A stretch of DNA of 64,000 nt from Cycloclasticus sp. GTDB taxonomy: Bacteria; Pseudomonadota; Gammaproteobacteria; Methylococcales; Cycloclasticaceae. The stretch covers positions 2,043,144 through 2,107,143 of the forward strand of contig JBFLJU010000001.1 of assembly GCA_040743155.1 (NCBI GenBank). The letters run 5' to 3'. The first letter of the stretch is position 1. Each line of letters begins with the position of its first letter. The translations under genes were made by a program, and so were the position numbers. The notes under the pieces were generated by a model. That model searched no databases. It saw only the letters and a list, made by a program, of their open reading frames with translations, and was not told where the DNA came from. Positions 9,757-18,972 of this stretch are shown piece after piece.

Positions 9757-11216
9757 GAAACGCGTCCATAAACATCCTGAAAGCGCACGATATCGTCTTC
9801 ACCCAGATAACTTCCTGTTTGCACTTCAATCATCACTAGCCATTCGGATCCAATGTTTTCTAAACGGTGCTTATGCTCGGCCGGTATGAAGGTTGATTCG
9901 TTTAGTTTAAGCGTCAATTCTTTTTCGCCATTAATCACCTTAGCCGTGCCACTTACTACAATCCAGTGCTCACTACGATGGTGATGCATTTGCAAGCTAA
10001 GGCTTGCACCTTGTTTTACTTCAATGCGTTTGATTTTAAAGTGGGGGCCTTCTTCTAACACCGTATAAGTGCCCCACGGCCGATATGCCGTACGATGGTG
10101 TTTGTGGGCATCGTGACCAAGCGCCTTTAATTGGCTATATATCTGCTTAACCTTTTGAGCCTCTTTCTTATCAACAACCAAAAGTGCATCGGGTGTATCT
10201 ACAATAACAAGGTTATCTACCCCGACTACGCCTACCATTCTGTTTTCACTTTCGATAGTACAGTTACGACTATCCTGTATTAACACATCGCCTTTTATCC
10301 GGTTATTGTTTTCATCTGCTTTGGCTAAATCACCTAACGCTTGCCAGCAACCGATATCACTCCAACCAATATCACAAGCCACGACCGCTGCATTACTCGT
10401 TTTTTCCATTACAGCGTAGTCAATGGAGTCATCTGGCACCATCTTAAAATATTCAGGGGTGATTTCTACCTGGCAGGACTTAGTTCCCGATACTTTTCTT
10501 GCATGTTCAATGCAATTTCTAGTAGCGTTAATAACGTCTGGACAATGCTTTTCCATTTCTTGAAGCATTGACTTGGCTGTAAAACAGAACATTCCAGAGT
10601 TCCAAAGAAAGTTCCCCGACTTAAGATATTCCTCTGCTTTTTCAAGCGAAGGCTTTTCAACAAAGCGAATAACATCATGCCCGCTAGATTCTATATAGCC
10701 ATAGCCAGTTTCTGGCGATGTTGGCTGTATGCCAAACGTAACAATTTTCCCTGTTTTGGCAAGTTCGCACGCTTTAGCAACTGCGTTAGCAAAAGACTCT
10801 TTATCTTCAATTAAGTGGTCTGCCGTTAACACAAGCAAAATAGCATCGTCGCCATGCGTTTCCGCAGCCTGAATACTTGCCGCGGCAATGGCAGGAGCTG
10901 TGTTGCGACCAAAAGGCTCCAGAATAAAACTGGTACTTATATGGTCGCCCACCAAGCTATCGACTTCTTCATACTCATCTTCTGTTTTAAAAAACAGCTC
11001 ACGATTAGTCACCGTCATAATTTCTTTGACGTTAGGCAACTCCACGCCACGCAGAAAAGCCTTTTGCAAAAAACTCTCGCCGTCGCTCAGCCTGATAAAA
11101 GGTTTGGGGTGCGCTTCTCTAGACACAGGCCAAAGCCTAGAACCTGAACCACCACAAAGAATTGTTGGTATAAGAGCATATTCATTTTCTAATGAGTCCA
11201 TACGAGCATTCGGCAT
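9753..11216 (-). CDS. manC: Mannose-1-phosphate guanylyltransferase / mannose-6-phosphate isomerase
   Basis: The 487-residue protein starts with the nucleotidyltransferase signature [20 protein letters not shown] (21-40) and contains FVEKP. A C-terminal cupin domain begins near 370 ([12 protein letters not shown], then a histidine-rich [17 protein letters not shown]), the bifunctional type II PMI-GMP layout of ManC/AlgA. It makes GDP-mannose for the glycosyltransferases downstream. It is the first gene of the seven-gene operon, and every junction after it overlaps. Confidence 0.95.
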   Translation of the reverse strand: MPNARMDSLENEYALIPTILCGGSGSRLWPVSREAHPKPFIRLSDGESFLQKAFLRGVELPNVKEIMTVTNRELFFKTEDEYEEVDSLVGDHISTSFILEPFGRNTAPAIAAASIQAAETHGDDAILLVLTADHLIEDKESFANAVAKACELAKTGKIVTFGIQPTSPETGYGYIESSGHDVIRFVEKPSLEKAEEYLKSGNFLWNSGMFCFTAKSMLQEMEKHCPDVINATRNCIEHARKVSGTKSCQVEITPEYFKMVPDDSIDYAVMEKTSNAAVVACDIGWSDIGCWQALGDLAKADENNNRIKGDVLIQDSRNCTIESENRMVGVVGVDNLVIVDTPDALLVVDKKEAQKVKQIYSQLKALGHDAHKHHRTAYRPWGTYTVLEEGPHFKIKRIEVKQGASLSLQMHHHRSEHWIVVSGTAKVINGEKELTLKLNESTFIPAEHKHRLENIGSEWLVMIEVQTGSYLGEDDIVRFQDVYGRVS

Positions 11217-11588
11217 AGCTTCCTTGTTTTGATAGATTTACAACCACCCCAACTGGAATAACTGCTTTAGGGAGAGAGAGGGGGGGAGGGGGAGGGGATT
11301 ATCTATCATAACTTCTCGTTTTGCTACTAAAAACGATATTTTAGATTGCTTCTATTCTCATACATAACTGGGTTATAGCAAGCAACAAAACATAAAATAC
11401 TTATCAATCAGAATAGCCCAAGTACTTGAGCGCTTTAAGGGAAACCCTCATCGCTAAGACTAACCGTTTTACATCAACGCCATCCACTCGTGAGTCAAAT
11501 AATAAAATCTGCTTGGTATTCGGCAAGACCTCTTCAACTTTTCTACAATGATTTGCGCTTGTTGATCATTGGTCCTCATTATTAACTT
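11217..11588. promoter_or_regulatory. Upstream region of the polysaccharide operon with a G-rich polypurine tract
   Basis: This 372-bp non-coding stretch should hold the operon promoter, read leftwards. At 11270-11297 the plus strand is a pure purine tract with G runs of 3, 7, 5 and 4 separated by short A-containing linkers, a pattern able to form a G-quadruplex. AT-rich sequence such as TATGAT and TAGATAAT (minus strand, about 11299-11312) could serve as a -10 box, which would put the tract in the initial transcribed region on the template strand. The left part (11405-11579) looks like a gene remnant described separately. Confidence 0.4.
11405..11579 (-). pseudogene. Possible remnant of a nucleotidyltransferase (MNT-like) gene
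   Basis: Reading leftwards from an ATG at 11579, one frame gives MRTNDQQAQIIVEKLK. After a shift of frame the sequence continues as EEVLPNTKQILLFDSRVDG and ends ALKYLGYSD before a stop at 11405-11407. The LPNTKQILLF(G)SR pattern recalls the start of minimal nucleotidyltransferases, but the key glycine is Asp, the metal-binding DxD region is missing and the frame is broken. It is too short and degraded for a firm call. Confidence 0.25.
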
Positions 11589-11897
11589 CTAAATTAATAA
11601 ACGATCAACTTGTTCGTTATTTTTTATATGCTGCTCAAAAATCTCATCAATATCTTCTTTGCTTTTATACTGATACCACGTCTCCTCTGGGTAAATAACC
11701 AGCACGGGGCCCTGTCCACAACGATCTAAACAACCGGCATTATTTACTCTCACTCCATCAGGCCCCGCCAAGCCCGCCTCTTTAACTTTCTTCTTCAGAT
11801 AATCACGCAGTTCTTGCGCATTATGATCTTGGCAACTGGCGCGCCCGTCGGTTCGTTGGTTCGTGCAAAAGAAAACATGTTGTTTGTAGTAAGGCAT
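11589..11897 (-). CDS. (2Fe-2S) ferredoxin domain protein, thioredoxin-like fold
   Basis: A 102-residue soluble protein with four cysteines at positions 11, 22, 56 and 60 (FFCTNQR...ASCQD...NNAGCLDRCGQGP). This is the signature of thioredoxin-like [2Fe-2S] proteins, as in the NuoE family and stand-alone (2Fe-2S) ferredoxin proteins. A CLDRCGQGPVLVIYPE segment is characteristic of the stand-alone group. The physiological partner is unknown. It lies 11 bp downstream of cysQ in the same direction, so it is probably co-transcribed with the sulfate activation genes, where an electron-transfer role would be plausible but is not shown. Confidence 0.85.
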   Translation of the reverse strand: MPYYKQHVFFCTNQRTDGRASCQDHNAQELRDYLKKKVKEAGLAGPDGVRVNNAGCLDRCGQGPVLVIYPEETWYQYKSKEDIDEIFEQHIKNNEQVDRLLI

Positions 11898-11908
11898 AAG
11901 TGGAAACG

Positions 11909-12697
11909 CTATTGAGTGAGTGTAGATGCAATAAAAAACGGGTTTAATAAATTGGGCTTGTTATACGAAAGCTGGCCTAAGGTTTGCCCATTTTCATACC
12001 GCTTCACTTCCATTCCCGCTTCAACTATTACCGCGTGAGCAGCGGCCGCGTCCCATTCCATTGTTGGGCCTAATCGCGGGTAAATATCCGCTTCTCCTTC
12101 GGCAACCAAACAGATCTTTAAAGAACTGCCTATCGAAACCAGCTCTTTCTGTTTATCCGTTTCTATTACATCAATATATGCTTTCGTCTCATCAGACATG
12201 TGCGAGCGGCTCGCCACTATTTTATACACTTCGCGTTGGTCGGCCTTTTTTAAGGGTAGCTGCTTGCCACCCTTAAAAGCCCCCTCACCTTTTTTAGCCC
12301 AATACATTTGGTTTAGCGCAGGCGCATAAACAACACCTAGAACAGGAGCACCTTTATGTATTAGAGCAATATTGACCGTGAACTCGCCATTCTTTTTAAT
12401 AAACTCTTTGGTACCATCCACTGGGTCGACCACCCAGAAATACTCCCAGTTTTCCCTTTCTTCATATGGGATACCCTTCCCTTCTTCCGACATGATTGGA
12501 ATGTCTGTTTGATTTGCTTGATCCAAGGCTTTTAAACCTTTTCCTATAATCGCATGAGCTGCTTTATCCGCTTCCGTTAATGGCGACTTATCTGCCTTAA
12601 ACTCAATATCGAAGTCTTTTTGGTAAATAACCATAATGGCATCGCCCGCTTTTTTCGCCAGCGCCACCACGTCTTGTACGTCTATTTTATTAATCAT
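11909..12697 (-). CDS. cysQ: 3'(2'),5'-bisphosphate nucleotidase
   Basis: An inositol-monophosphatase-fold enzyme that hydrolyses adenosine 3',5'-bisphosphate from sulfate assimilation. Metal and catalytic motifs are visible: SEEGKGIPYEERE, WVVDPVDGTKEFIKKNGEFTVNI, and WDAAAAHAVIVEAG. The frame stays open to 12766, but the extra residues would lie inside cysC and do not resemble the family. The start MINKIDVQDVVALAKKAGDA at 12697 gives 262 residues, the usual size, and sits 1 bp after the cysC stop. It is part of the cysD-cysN-cysC remnant-cysQ cluster. Confidence 0.92.
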   Translation of the reverse strand: MINKIDVQDVVALAKKAGDAIMVIYQKDFDIEFKADKSPLTEADKAAHAIIGKGLKALDQANQTDIPIMSEEGKGIPYEERENWEYFWVVDPVDGTKEFIKKNGEFTVNIALIHKGAPVLGVVYAPALNQMYWAKKGEGAFKGGKQLPLKKADQREVYKIVASRSHMSDETKAYIDVIETDKQKELVSIGSSLKICLVAEGEADIYPRLGPTMEWDAAAAHAVIVEAGMEVKRYENGQTLGQLSYNKPNLLNPFFIASTLTQ

Positions 12698-12698
12698 G

Positions 12699-13070
12699 TT
12701 AGATAGATGCGTGTTGCTTAAGGTAGTCGACCACCTGAGTTGCAGCTTGTTCAATGCTGATACCATCGTTTATAACGTGAAACTCTGGATTAACTGGCAC
12801 TTCGTAAGGCGAATCTATGCCCGTGAAATCTTTAATTTCTCCGGCGCGGGCTTTCTTATACAGCCCCTTAGGGTCCCTTTGTTCACAAACACTTAGCGGA
12901 ACGTCTATAAAGACTTCAACAAATTGACCTGCCATCGCCACCTTGCGCACCATTTCTCCATCTTTTTCAAACGGTGCGATAAACGCGGTCACAACGACTA
13001 AGCCTGAATCACAAAATAGATTGGCCACTTCACCCACGCGACGAATATTTTCTACGCGATCTCCTTTCAC
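12699..13070 (-). pseudogene. cysC: Adenylyl-sulfate kinase, N-terminally truncated (P-loop missing)
   Basis: The 123 codons from a GTG at 13070 match the C-terminal two thirds of APS kinase: VENIRRVGEVANLF, VVTAFIAPFEKDG, FIDVPLSVCEQRDPKGLYKKARAGEIKDFTGIDSPYE (in pieces). A full CysC has about 200 residues. The Walker A loop (GLSGSGKST) and the DGDxxR segment that should precede this are absent. Upstream in frame there is only SDAITPHG and then a stop at 13098-13100, and cysN ends at 13113. Without a P-loop it should not phosphorylate APS. The remainder is well preserved, so the deletion looks recent, or the fragment has another role. Confidence 0.8.
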
Positions 13071-13112
13071 CCCGTGCGGAGTAATGGCATCACTGGCTTA
13101 CTTGCAAAGCGT

Positions 13113-14555
13113 CTATGACAACAAGTCATCTATCGAGCGACAACCCCACTCTGGAAATTGTTCTCTTACCAATGCATTAAGCTCTTTCTCAAAAGCGCTG
13201 TACTCTTTTGCTGATGCTTTTTGCGTTGTCACGTCAGATTTACCTTGAATCATACCTGCCGCTAATGTTGCATTCGTGTACTTATCAATCACGATAAAGC
13301 TGCCTGTTCCTTTTACATCGGTATAGGCATCAAACGCTATGGTTTGCTTTAGTGAAAGCTGACACTGCGCAATTTCATTCAGTTGCAATTCGCTTGTTTC
13401 AATTTTTTCTAAGGTATTAACATCAATCTTGTGGTCGATGCTATTAAAGCGGCCCGGCACTACGTTGCTAGCTCTTTTAATGAGGTAGTCGACACCTGTT
13501 TGCATCGCCTCTTCGTTCATCCACACCATGGTGACTTCTAGCTGGTCAGATAATTCTGGAATATCCGTCGTTTTAACAATCATGTCACCACGGCTAATGT
13601 CCACTTCATCCTCTAACGTCAGGGTGATGGCCATTGGCGCAAAAGCTTCATCAATGGTCATGTCTTGTTCAGCGACTGCCGGTTGAATCACTTGCTTAAC
13701 AATGGAGGTCTTCTTTGAAGGCAATACGGTCACGTGATCACCCACTTTAATCGTGCCAGCCGCTATCGTGCCGCAAAACCCTCGGAAATCCAGGTGCGGA
13801 CGATTGACATACTGAACCGGCAAGCGGAAATTTTCTAAATTAACCGTGTCTTCAAGTGGAATTGTGTTTAGTTGCTCCATTAACGGTGCATCGGTATTCC
13901 AAGCCATATTCTCACTGGCGTTAACCACATTGTCGCCGGTTAAAGCGGAGACCGGTACAAACACCGGGTCAACAATGCCAAGGCCTTTTGCAAAGGCTTG
14001 ATACTCTGCTTTTATCTCGTTAAATCGCTGCTCACTAAAGTCAACCAAATCCATTTTATTCACCGCCACAACGATATTTTTAATACCGAGCAGGTGAGTG
14101 ATATAACTGTGACGGCGCGTTTGTGTCTGCACACCATAGCGCGCATCGATAAGAATAATCGCTAGGTCGGCGGTTGATGCGCCAGTAGCCATATTACGGG
14201 TATATTGCTCATGGCCTGGGGTGTCAGCGATGATGAATTTACGTTTATCGGTGGCGAAAAAGCGGTACGCCACGTCAATGGTAATCCCTTGCTCTCTTTC
14301 TGATTGCAAGCCGTCTACCAATAACGCCAAATCAATGCTTTCGCCGGTCGTGCCGTGTTTTTTAGAGTCTTGATGAATCGCCGCCAGTTGATCTTCGAAA
14401 ATCATTTTGCTGTCATGTAGCAGACGCCCAATGAGGGTGCTTTTGCCGTCATCCACGCTACCGCAGGTAATAAAACGCAATAGCTCTTTATTTTCGTGCT
14501 GGTGGAGGTACGCCTCGATATCCGATTCGATGAGTTTGTTTTGTTCAATAGCCAT
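13113..14555 (-). CDS. cysN: Sulfate adenylyltransferase subunit 1 (GTPase)
   Basis: A 480-residue translation-factor-like GTPase that powers ATP sulfurylase. It has G1 GSVDDGKST (32-40), G3 DTPGHEQYTRNM and G4 NKMDLVD, followed by the beta-barrel domains of the EF-Tu type. It forms the heterodimer with CysD and makes APS from ATP and sulfate. Its length is that of stand-alone CysN, not a CysNC fusion. The ATG shares a base with the cysD stop (TAATG), showing tight coupling. Confidence 0.96.
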   Translation of the reverse strand: MAIEQNKLIESDIEAYLHQHENKELLRFITCGSVDDGKSTLIGRLLHDSKMIFEDQLAAIHQDSKKHGTTGESIDLALLVDGLQSEREQGITIDVAYRFFATDKRKFIIADTPGHEQYTRNMATGASTADLAIILIDARYGVQTQTRRHSYITHLLGIKNIVVAVNKMDLVDFSEQRFNEIKAEYQAFAKGLGIVDPVFVPVSALTGDNVVNASENMAWNTDAPLMEQLNTIPLEDTVNLENFRLPVQYVNRPHLDFRGFCGTIAAGTIKVGDHVTVLPSKKTSIVKQVIQPAVAEQDMTIDEAFAPMAITLTLEDEVDISRGDMIVKTTDIPELSDQLEVTMVWMNEEAMQTGVDYLIKRASNVVPGRFNSIDHKIDVNTLEKIETSELQLNEIAQCQLSLKQTIAFDAYTDVKGTGSFIVIDKYTNATLAAGMIQGKSDVTTQKASAKEYSAFEKELNALVREQFPEWGCRSIDDLLS

Positions 14556-15469
14556 TAGAAATACCCTTCTATCTTTTTCTTTTCCATAGAGCCTGATTCA
14601 TCGTGATCGATCAATCTACCCTGACGTTCTGACACTTTAGTCAGCAGCATCTCTTGAATAATCTCAGGCAAGGTCTCTGCCTTCGACTCAACCGCACCCG
14701 TTAGCGGGTAACAACCCAACGTTCTAAAACGTACTTTTTCCATCACCGCTTTAGCCCGTAATTCTTCAGGCATACGATCATCATCGACCATAATTTTGGT
14801 ACCGCCGTACTCGACCACTGGACGCTCTTTAGCGAAATACAAATCAGGAATCGGTATACCTTCTAAATAGATATATTGCCAAATATCAAGCTCAGTCCAA
14901 TTCGACAATGGAAACACCCGAATCGACTCGCCTTTTGCGTGGCGACCATTGTAGGTATCCCATAATTCGGGACGCTGCGCCTTTGGGTCCCAACGATGGT
15001 GTTTATCACGGAAAGAATAAATACGCTCTTTCGCGCGTGACTTTTCCTCATCGCGCCTTGCTCCACCGAATACCGCATCGTATTGGTAAATATCCAGCAT
15101 CTGACGCAAGCCTTCGGTTTTCATGATGTCTGTGTGCATCGATGAACCGTGTTCGAATGGGGAAATATTCAACTCTTCGCCTTTCGGGTTGATATACACC
15201 ACTAATTCCATGCCCACTTCTTTCGCACGCTTATCACGAAACTCGATCATTTCTTTAAACTTCCACTGCGTATCCACGTGTACCAATGGAAACGGTGGCT
15301 TAGCCGGATAAAATGCTTTTTGCGCCAAGTGCAGCATCACCGATGAATCTTTACCCACGCTGTACAGCATCGCCGGGTTATCAAACTCGGCAATCACCTC
15401 ACGCATAATATGAACAGACTCCGCTTCTAGCCGCTTTAAGTGCGTCAATTGCTTTTTACTTATAACCAT
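14555..15469 (-). CDS. cysD: Sulfate adenylyltransferase subunit 2
   Basis: A 304-residue PP-loop ATP pyrophosphatase family protein with the [17 protein letters not shown] loop, [16 protein letters not shown], and [10 protein letters not shown], all CysD hallmarks. With CysN it activates sulfate to APS. First gene of the leftward sulfate activation cluster. The 100 bp upstream are AT rich and presumably hold the promoter; I could not define it. Confidence 0.96.
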   Translation of the reverse strand: MVISKKQLTHLKRLEAESVHIMREVIAEFDNPAMLYSVGKDSSVMLHLAQKAFYPAKPPFPLVHVDTQWKFKEMIEFRDKRAKEVGMELVVYINPKGEELNISPFEHGSSMHTDIMKTEGLRQMLDIYQYDAVFGGARRDEEKSRAKERIYSFRDKHHRWDPKAQRPELWDTYNGRHAKGESIRVFPLSNWTELDIWQYIYLEGIPIPDLYFAKERPVVEYGGTKIMVDDDRMPEELRAKAVMEKVRFRTLGCYPLTGAVESKAETLPEIIQEMLLTKVSERQGRLIDHDESGSMEKKKIEGYF

Positions 15470-15574
15470 AATGTTTCTTTTAAATAGAATATATAATATT
15501 TAATTATAATGAATTCTCAATCACTTTACTTATTTTATTGCTTTGCCAGCACAAAATAACTTTTCTGATAAAGG

Positions 15575-16627
15575 TCTTTGAGTTAAGTGCGGATTATGCC
15601 TGCCATCCTGCCCCACGTACACCCTTAGCAAAAACGAAAATGAATCTCCACGCGGGCGCTTAGCGCTTATTCAAGGCTGGTCGGAAGGCCACCTCAAGCT
15701 CTCTGACAAGCTCAGCCAACATATTGATATTGCCTAACTTGCCGAGCCTGCGAAAGCATGTGCCCAGCCGAGGTTCCTTACGCCCGTCTGGTCAATGATT
15801 TTCGCAGTGAAACCGCTGTAACACGTAATAATACGCTGATTTTCTCGAGCGTTCAGCTATTAAGCTTTTAACCAGGCAACACCGAATAAGCTTAAACACG
15901 CTACTACGCAGCTACCAACATTTAGCTTTCAACAAATCACCCTTACCGCTTAACCATTATCTACCGAAGAACATTGTTAGCAACAACCTTCGTGAAAAAT
16001 ACGCATCAGCGAGCTCTTTTGGAGTGCGGTCACGTGGCCCTGTTCACCGGTTGCGCTAGTGAAGTTATCGACTCAAAAACGATCAAAACAGTCTCTATCT
16101 ACTGCAATATTGCGGTTTTGACATCACTATTCCCAAAAACCAACGTTGCTGCAGCGCCATTGATTTACACGCTGGCAAGAAAAGTCACTACCTTGAACTG
16201 GCGCAACAAAACGACGCAGTCTTTTCAGGCAACAGCTATGACGCCATTATCACACTCGCCAGCGGCTGCGGCTCTACGCTGGCCGAATATGATCACCCAC
16301 TATCCGACAACATCAGTGATTTTATTGCACCCTTTTTAGCAAAGACTATCCTTTGAATTCCTTAACGCGTCGGCGTGGCTACACACGCCCTGCACATTTA
16401 AAAACGCACCATCAAAAAGCACCTACATATCCACTTTATTAACTCATATCGGCGAATTAACCATCAACAGCTTTGAGGCTGAGCAAGCCTACTGTGGCGC
16501 TGCCGGCAGCTACATGCTCAACCACAAAAAAACGGCTAACACGTTACGCGGCAAAGCGTTAGCGCCCGTAAATCAACAGCCAACAGATTACTTGCTAACC
16601 AGCCATATCGGCTGCGCGCGTGATTAA
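15575..16627 (+). pseudogene. glcF: Decayed glycolate oxidase iron-sulfur subunit (glcF-like)
   Basis: The 1.2 kb between cysD and coq7 has no intact gene, but pieces of a GlcF-type (Fe-S) protein can be read in order on the plus strand in shifting frames. These are a ferredoxin-like CGLCLPSCPTYTLSKNENE then SPRGRLALIQGWSEGH (from 15588); ACESMCPAEVPYARLVNDF (about 15730); VALFTGCASEVIDS (about 16030); CCSAIDLHAGK then ASGCGSTLAEYDHPL (about 16155-16300); and YCGAAGSYMLNHKKTAN ending TSHIGCARD (stop 16625-16627). Several frameshifts and an in-frame stop separate them. The 121-codon open frame at 15974-16339 covers part of this remnant. The glycolate oxidase activity it would belong to is therefore not encoded here. 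Confidence 0.85.
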
Positions 16628-16697
16628 AGCAAGCAGGGCTTAACACCGACGCCTTACATCCGGTATCATTACTGGCACAACAACTAAAGGTTTAACC

Positions 16698-17339
16698 ATG
16701 CAAAGAGCTTATTCACCTGCCGACACGCTCATCGATCACCTCGATCGAGTGATCCGCACACTGGCTGGGCACGCAAAAACAACCGGCCGAAGCGACCCCG
16801 CCGATGCAGCTAACGACACCGAATTAAACGATGATGAAGCTAAATTATCCGCCCAACTCATGCGCGTTAATCATGCCGGCGAAGTGGCGGCTCAAGCTCT
16901 GTACCAAGGCCAATCGCTGACTGCTCGCAACAAAGAGATTCAAGAACAACTAAAGCAAGCCGCTGAAGAAGAAAATGATCACTTGGCTTGGTGTAAAAAA
17001 CGCGTCAACCAGCTTGGCCAACAAACCAGCATTCTAGACCCCTTGTGGTACATAGGCTCTTTAGCCATTGGTGCCACCGCTGGGCTGGCTGGAGATAAGT
17101 GGAGCCTTGGCTTCTTGGCCGAAACTGAAAGGCAAGTCGTTCGTCATATTGATAGCCATTTAGACCAACTACCCGACGCAGACCATAAGACACGCGCCAT
17201 CCTTGAACAAATGCATAAAGACGAAAATCAACACGCAACCACCGCGGTTGAGCAAGGTGCCGCTGAGTTACCTGAACCCATTAAGCAAGGCATGCAATTG
17301 GTCTCTAAAATAATGACAAAAGCATCCTTTAGGATTTAA
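16698..17339 (+). CDS. coq7: Coq7-type 2-polyprenyl-3-methyl-6-methoxy-1,4-benzoquinone monooxygenase
   Basis: A 213-residue diiron hydroxylase of ubiquinone synthesis, peripheral on the inner membrane. Ligands are visible in RVNHAGEVAAQALYQGQ (Glu62), EEENDHLAW (Glu/His near 92-95), ETERQVVRHIDSH and HKDENQHATTA. It introduces the C6 hydroxyl in the last ring oxidation. Its use indicates the Coq7 branch rather than UbiF. bioA begins 6 bp after its stop, so the two may be co-transcribed. Confidence 0.96.
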   Translation: MQRAYSPADTLIDHLDRVIRTLAGHAKTTGRSDPADAANDTELNDDEAKLSAQLMRVNHAGEVAAQALYQGQSLTARNKEIQEQLKQAAEEENDHLAWCKKRVNQLGQQTSILDPLWYIGSLAIGATAGLAGDKWSLGFLAETERQVVRHIDSHLDQLPDADHKTRAILEQMHKDENQHATTAVEQGAAELPEPIKQGMQLVSKIMTKASFRI

Positions 17340-17345
17340 CCCCGC

Positions 17346-18635
17346 GTGAATAAGGACTGGAATTCCCTTGTCGAATTTGACAAACAACACATCTGGCACC
17401 CCTACACCAGTCTGAACCACCCAACCCCAGTTTTCCCTATTCAGTCCGCATCGGGTGTTCGCCTAACTCTGGCCGATGGCCGTGAATTAATTGATGGCAT
17501 GTCATCGTGGTGGGCGGCTATTCATGGCTACAACCACCCCGCCTTAAACGCAGCCATTACCGAGCAGCTCGCCGCCATGTCGCACGTAATGTTCGGCGGC
17601 CTAACGCATCAACCAGCCATTGACTTAGCCAAAACACTCATCGACATCACCCACGATGATTTACAGCATGTGTTCTTTGCAGACTCCGGTTCCGTCTCCG
17701 TTGAGGTCGCCATTAAAATGGCCATTCAATATTGGGCATCGCAAGATCAACCCCAAAAGCAGCGTTTATTAACCATAAAAAATGGCTACCACGGCGACAC
17801 CTTCGGCGCGATGGCAGTGTGCGACCCAGACAACGGCATGCACCATTTATTTAATGACGTACTGGCCAAGCATTTATTTGCCAAAAGCCCCACGTGCTTT
17901 GAACAAGAACACTACGACGCTGAGGCCATTGAGGATTTTGAACGCCTGCTAAAAGAAAACCAATCAACCATTGCAGCCGTTATTTTAGAACCACTGGTTC
18001 AAGGCGCAGGCGGCATGCGTTTTTATAGCGCCGCGTATCTAAAAAAAGTTCGCGCATTATGCGATGAATATAACGTACTGCTCATTGTTGATGAAATAGC
18101 CACCGGATTTGGCCGTACAGGGTCATTATTCGCCTACCAACAAGCCGACATTGCCCCCGATATTTTATGTGTTGGAAAAGCACTCACCGGCGGTTACCTG
18201 AGCCTAGCCGCCACTCTATGCTCCAGCAAAGTCGCCAACGGCATTGGTAGCGGCCAGCACCCCACCCTCATGCACGGCCCCACCTTTATGGCCAACCCGC
18301 TGGCTTGCGCCGTTGCCAATGCCAGCTTAAAACAACTGCTCAATTCACCTTGGCAACAACGCATTAGCAATATAGAAAACCAACTCCAACAACAACTGGA
18401 ACCTTGCCGCGCATTCAACGCCGTTAAAGACGTGCGCGTAAAAGGCGCTATTGGCGTCATAGAACTGCACAAACCGATTGATATTCACTGGATGCAACCG
18501 CGTTTTGTAGAACTAGGCGTATGGGTACGCCCCTTCGCACATCTCGTGTATGTAATGCCGCCGTATGTTATGAATAGCGCCGATTTATCCAAAGTGACAT
18601 CGGCAATGGAACAAGTCACCTCAGAAATCAATTAA
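17346..18635 (+). CDS. bioA: Adenosylmethionine-8-amino-7-oxononanoate aminotransferase
   Basis: A 429-residue class III PLP aminotransferase for biotin synthesis. It shows the family motifs WHPYTS, DGMSSWWAAIHGYNHP, FADSGSVSVEVAIKMA, NGYHGDTFGAMAVCDP, IVDEIATGFGRTG and the PLP lysine in CVGKALTGGYL. It starts with GTG at 17346. No other bio genes are in the window. It is the last ordinary chromosomal gene before the cassette array. Confidence 0.95.
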   Translation: MNKDWNSLVEFDKQHIWHPYTSLNHPTPVFPIQSASGVRLTLADGRELIDGMSSWWAAIHGYNHPALNAAITEQLAAMSHVMFGGLTHQPAIDLAKTLIDITHDDLQHVFFADSGSVSVEVAIKMAIQYWASQDQPQKQRLLTIKNGYHGDTFGAMAVCDPDNGMHHLFNDVLAKHLFAKSPTCFEQEHYDAEAIEDFERLLKENQSTIAAVILEPLVQGAGGMRFYSAAYLKKVRALCDEYNVLLIVDEIATGFGRTGSLFAYQQADIAPDILCVGKALTGGYLSLAATLCSSKVANGIGSGQHPTLMHGPTFMANPLACAVANASLKQLLNSPWQQRISNIENQLQQQLEPCRAFNAVKDVRVKGAIGVIELHKPIDIHWMQPRFVELGVWVRPFAHLVYVMPPYVMNSADLSKVTSAMEQVTSEIN

Positions 18636-18972
18636 CACCCTCAAACACCTCTCTACCGCGCCTTAAAATCTGTTTTTTTGGTGATGAACGCGTTGTACGA
18701 ACCTACCTTTTAGGCGAGTTTAGCGCTCAGTCAGAATCACTCAGGCTTTTACGACCCAACCGTCTTTAGATAAAAAGCAGCCAGTATTATTAATTAGCCC
18801 CACCTTTAAACAGCCGGAGCAAAACCAAAAAACCGTTAACAGGAACTATGTTATTTTAAGAGTATATAGCGTCGTCAAATTCCCGGTTTATGCTTGATTA
18901 TCGTATTAACAGGAATTTTGTTCCCGCTATATAAGGAAATTAAAGGGAATTATGATTCCTGTTAATAACAAG
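18636..18972. repeat. Non-coding left flank of the cassette array with repeated TTAACAGGAA elements
   Basis: No gene is visible in these 337 bp. The right part holds three related palindromic units. TTAACAGGAA is at 18836-18845 and 18906-18915, and its inverse TTCCTGTTAA is at 18956-18965. The last two form a perfect 13-bp inverted repeat (TATTAACAGGAAT at 18904-18916 and its complement at 18955-18967). TATAGCG at about 18865 is also matched by CGCTATA at about 18925. A GTTATGC core at 18971-18977 follows directly and marks the left end of the first cassette. Whether the repeats are a relic attI, operators or something else is open. Confidence 0.55.

Noticed and set aside
13080-13248. A CysNC fusion read through the cysN stop
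   Set aside because: The cysN stop at 13113, another stop at 13098 and the lack of any P-loop sequence rule out a simple frameshifted fusion.
15974-16339. A 121-codon open frame on the plus strand between cysD and coq7
   Set aside because: It follows the frame of the decayed glcF-like gene for only part of its length (FTGCASEVIDS) and then runs out of frame; no RBS. It is part of the pseudogene.
18836-18967. Terminal inverted repeats of an insertion sequence
   Set aside because: The inverted 13-bp elements are only 38 bp apart with no transposase, and no target duplication is seen.
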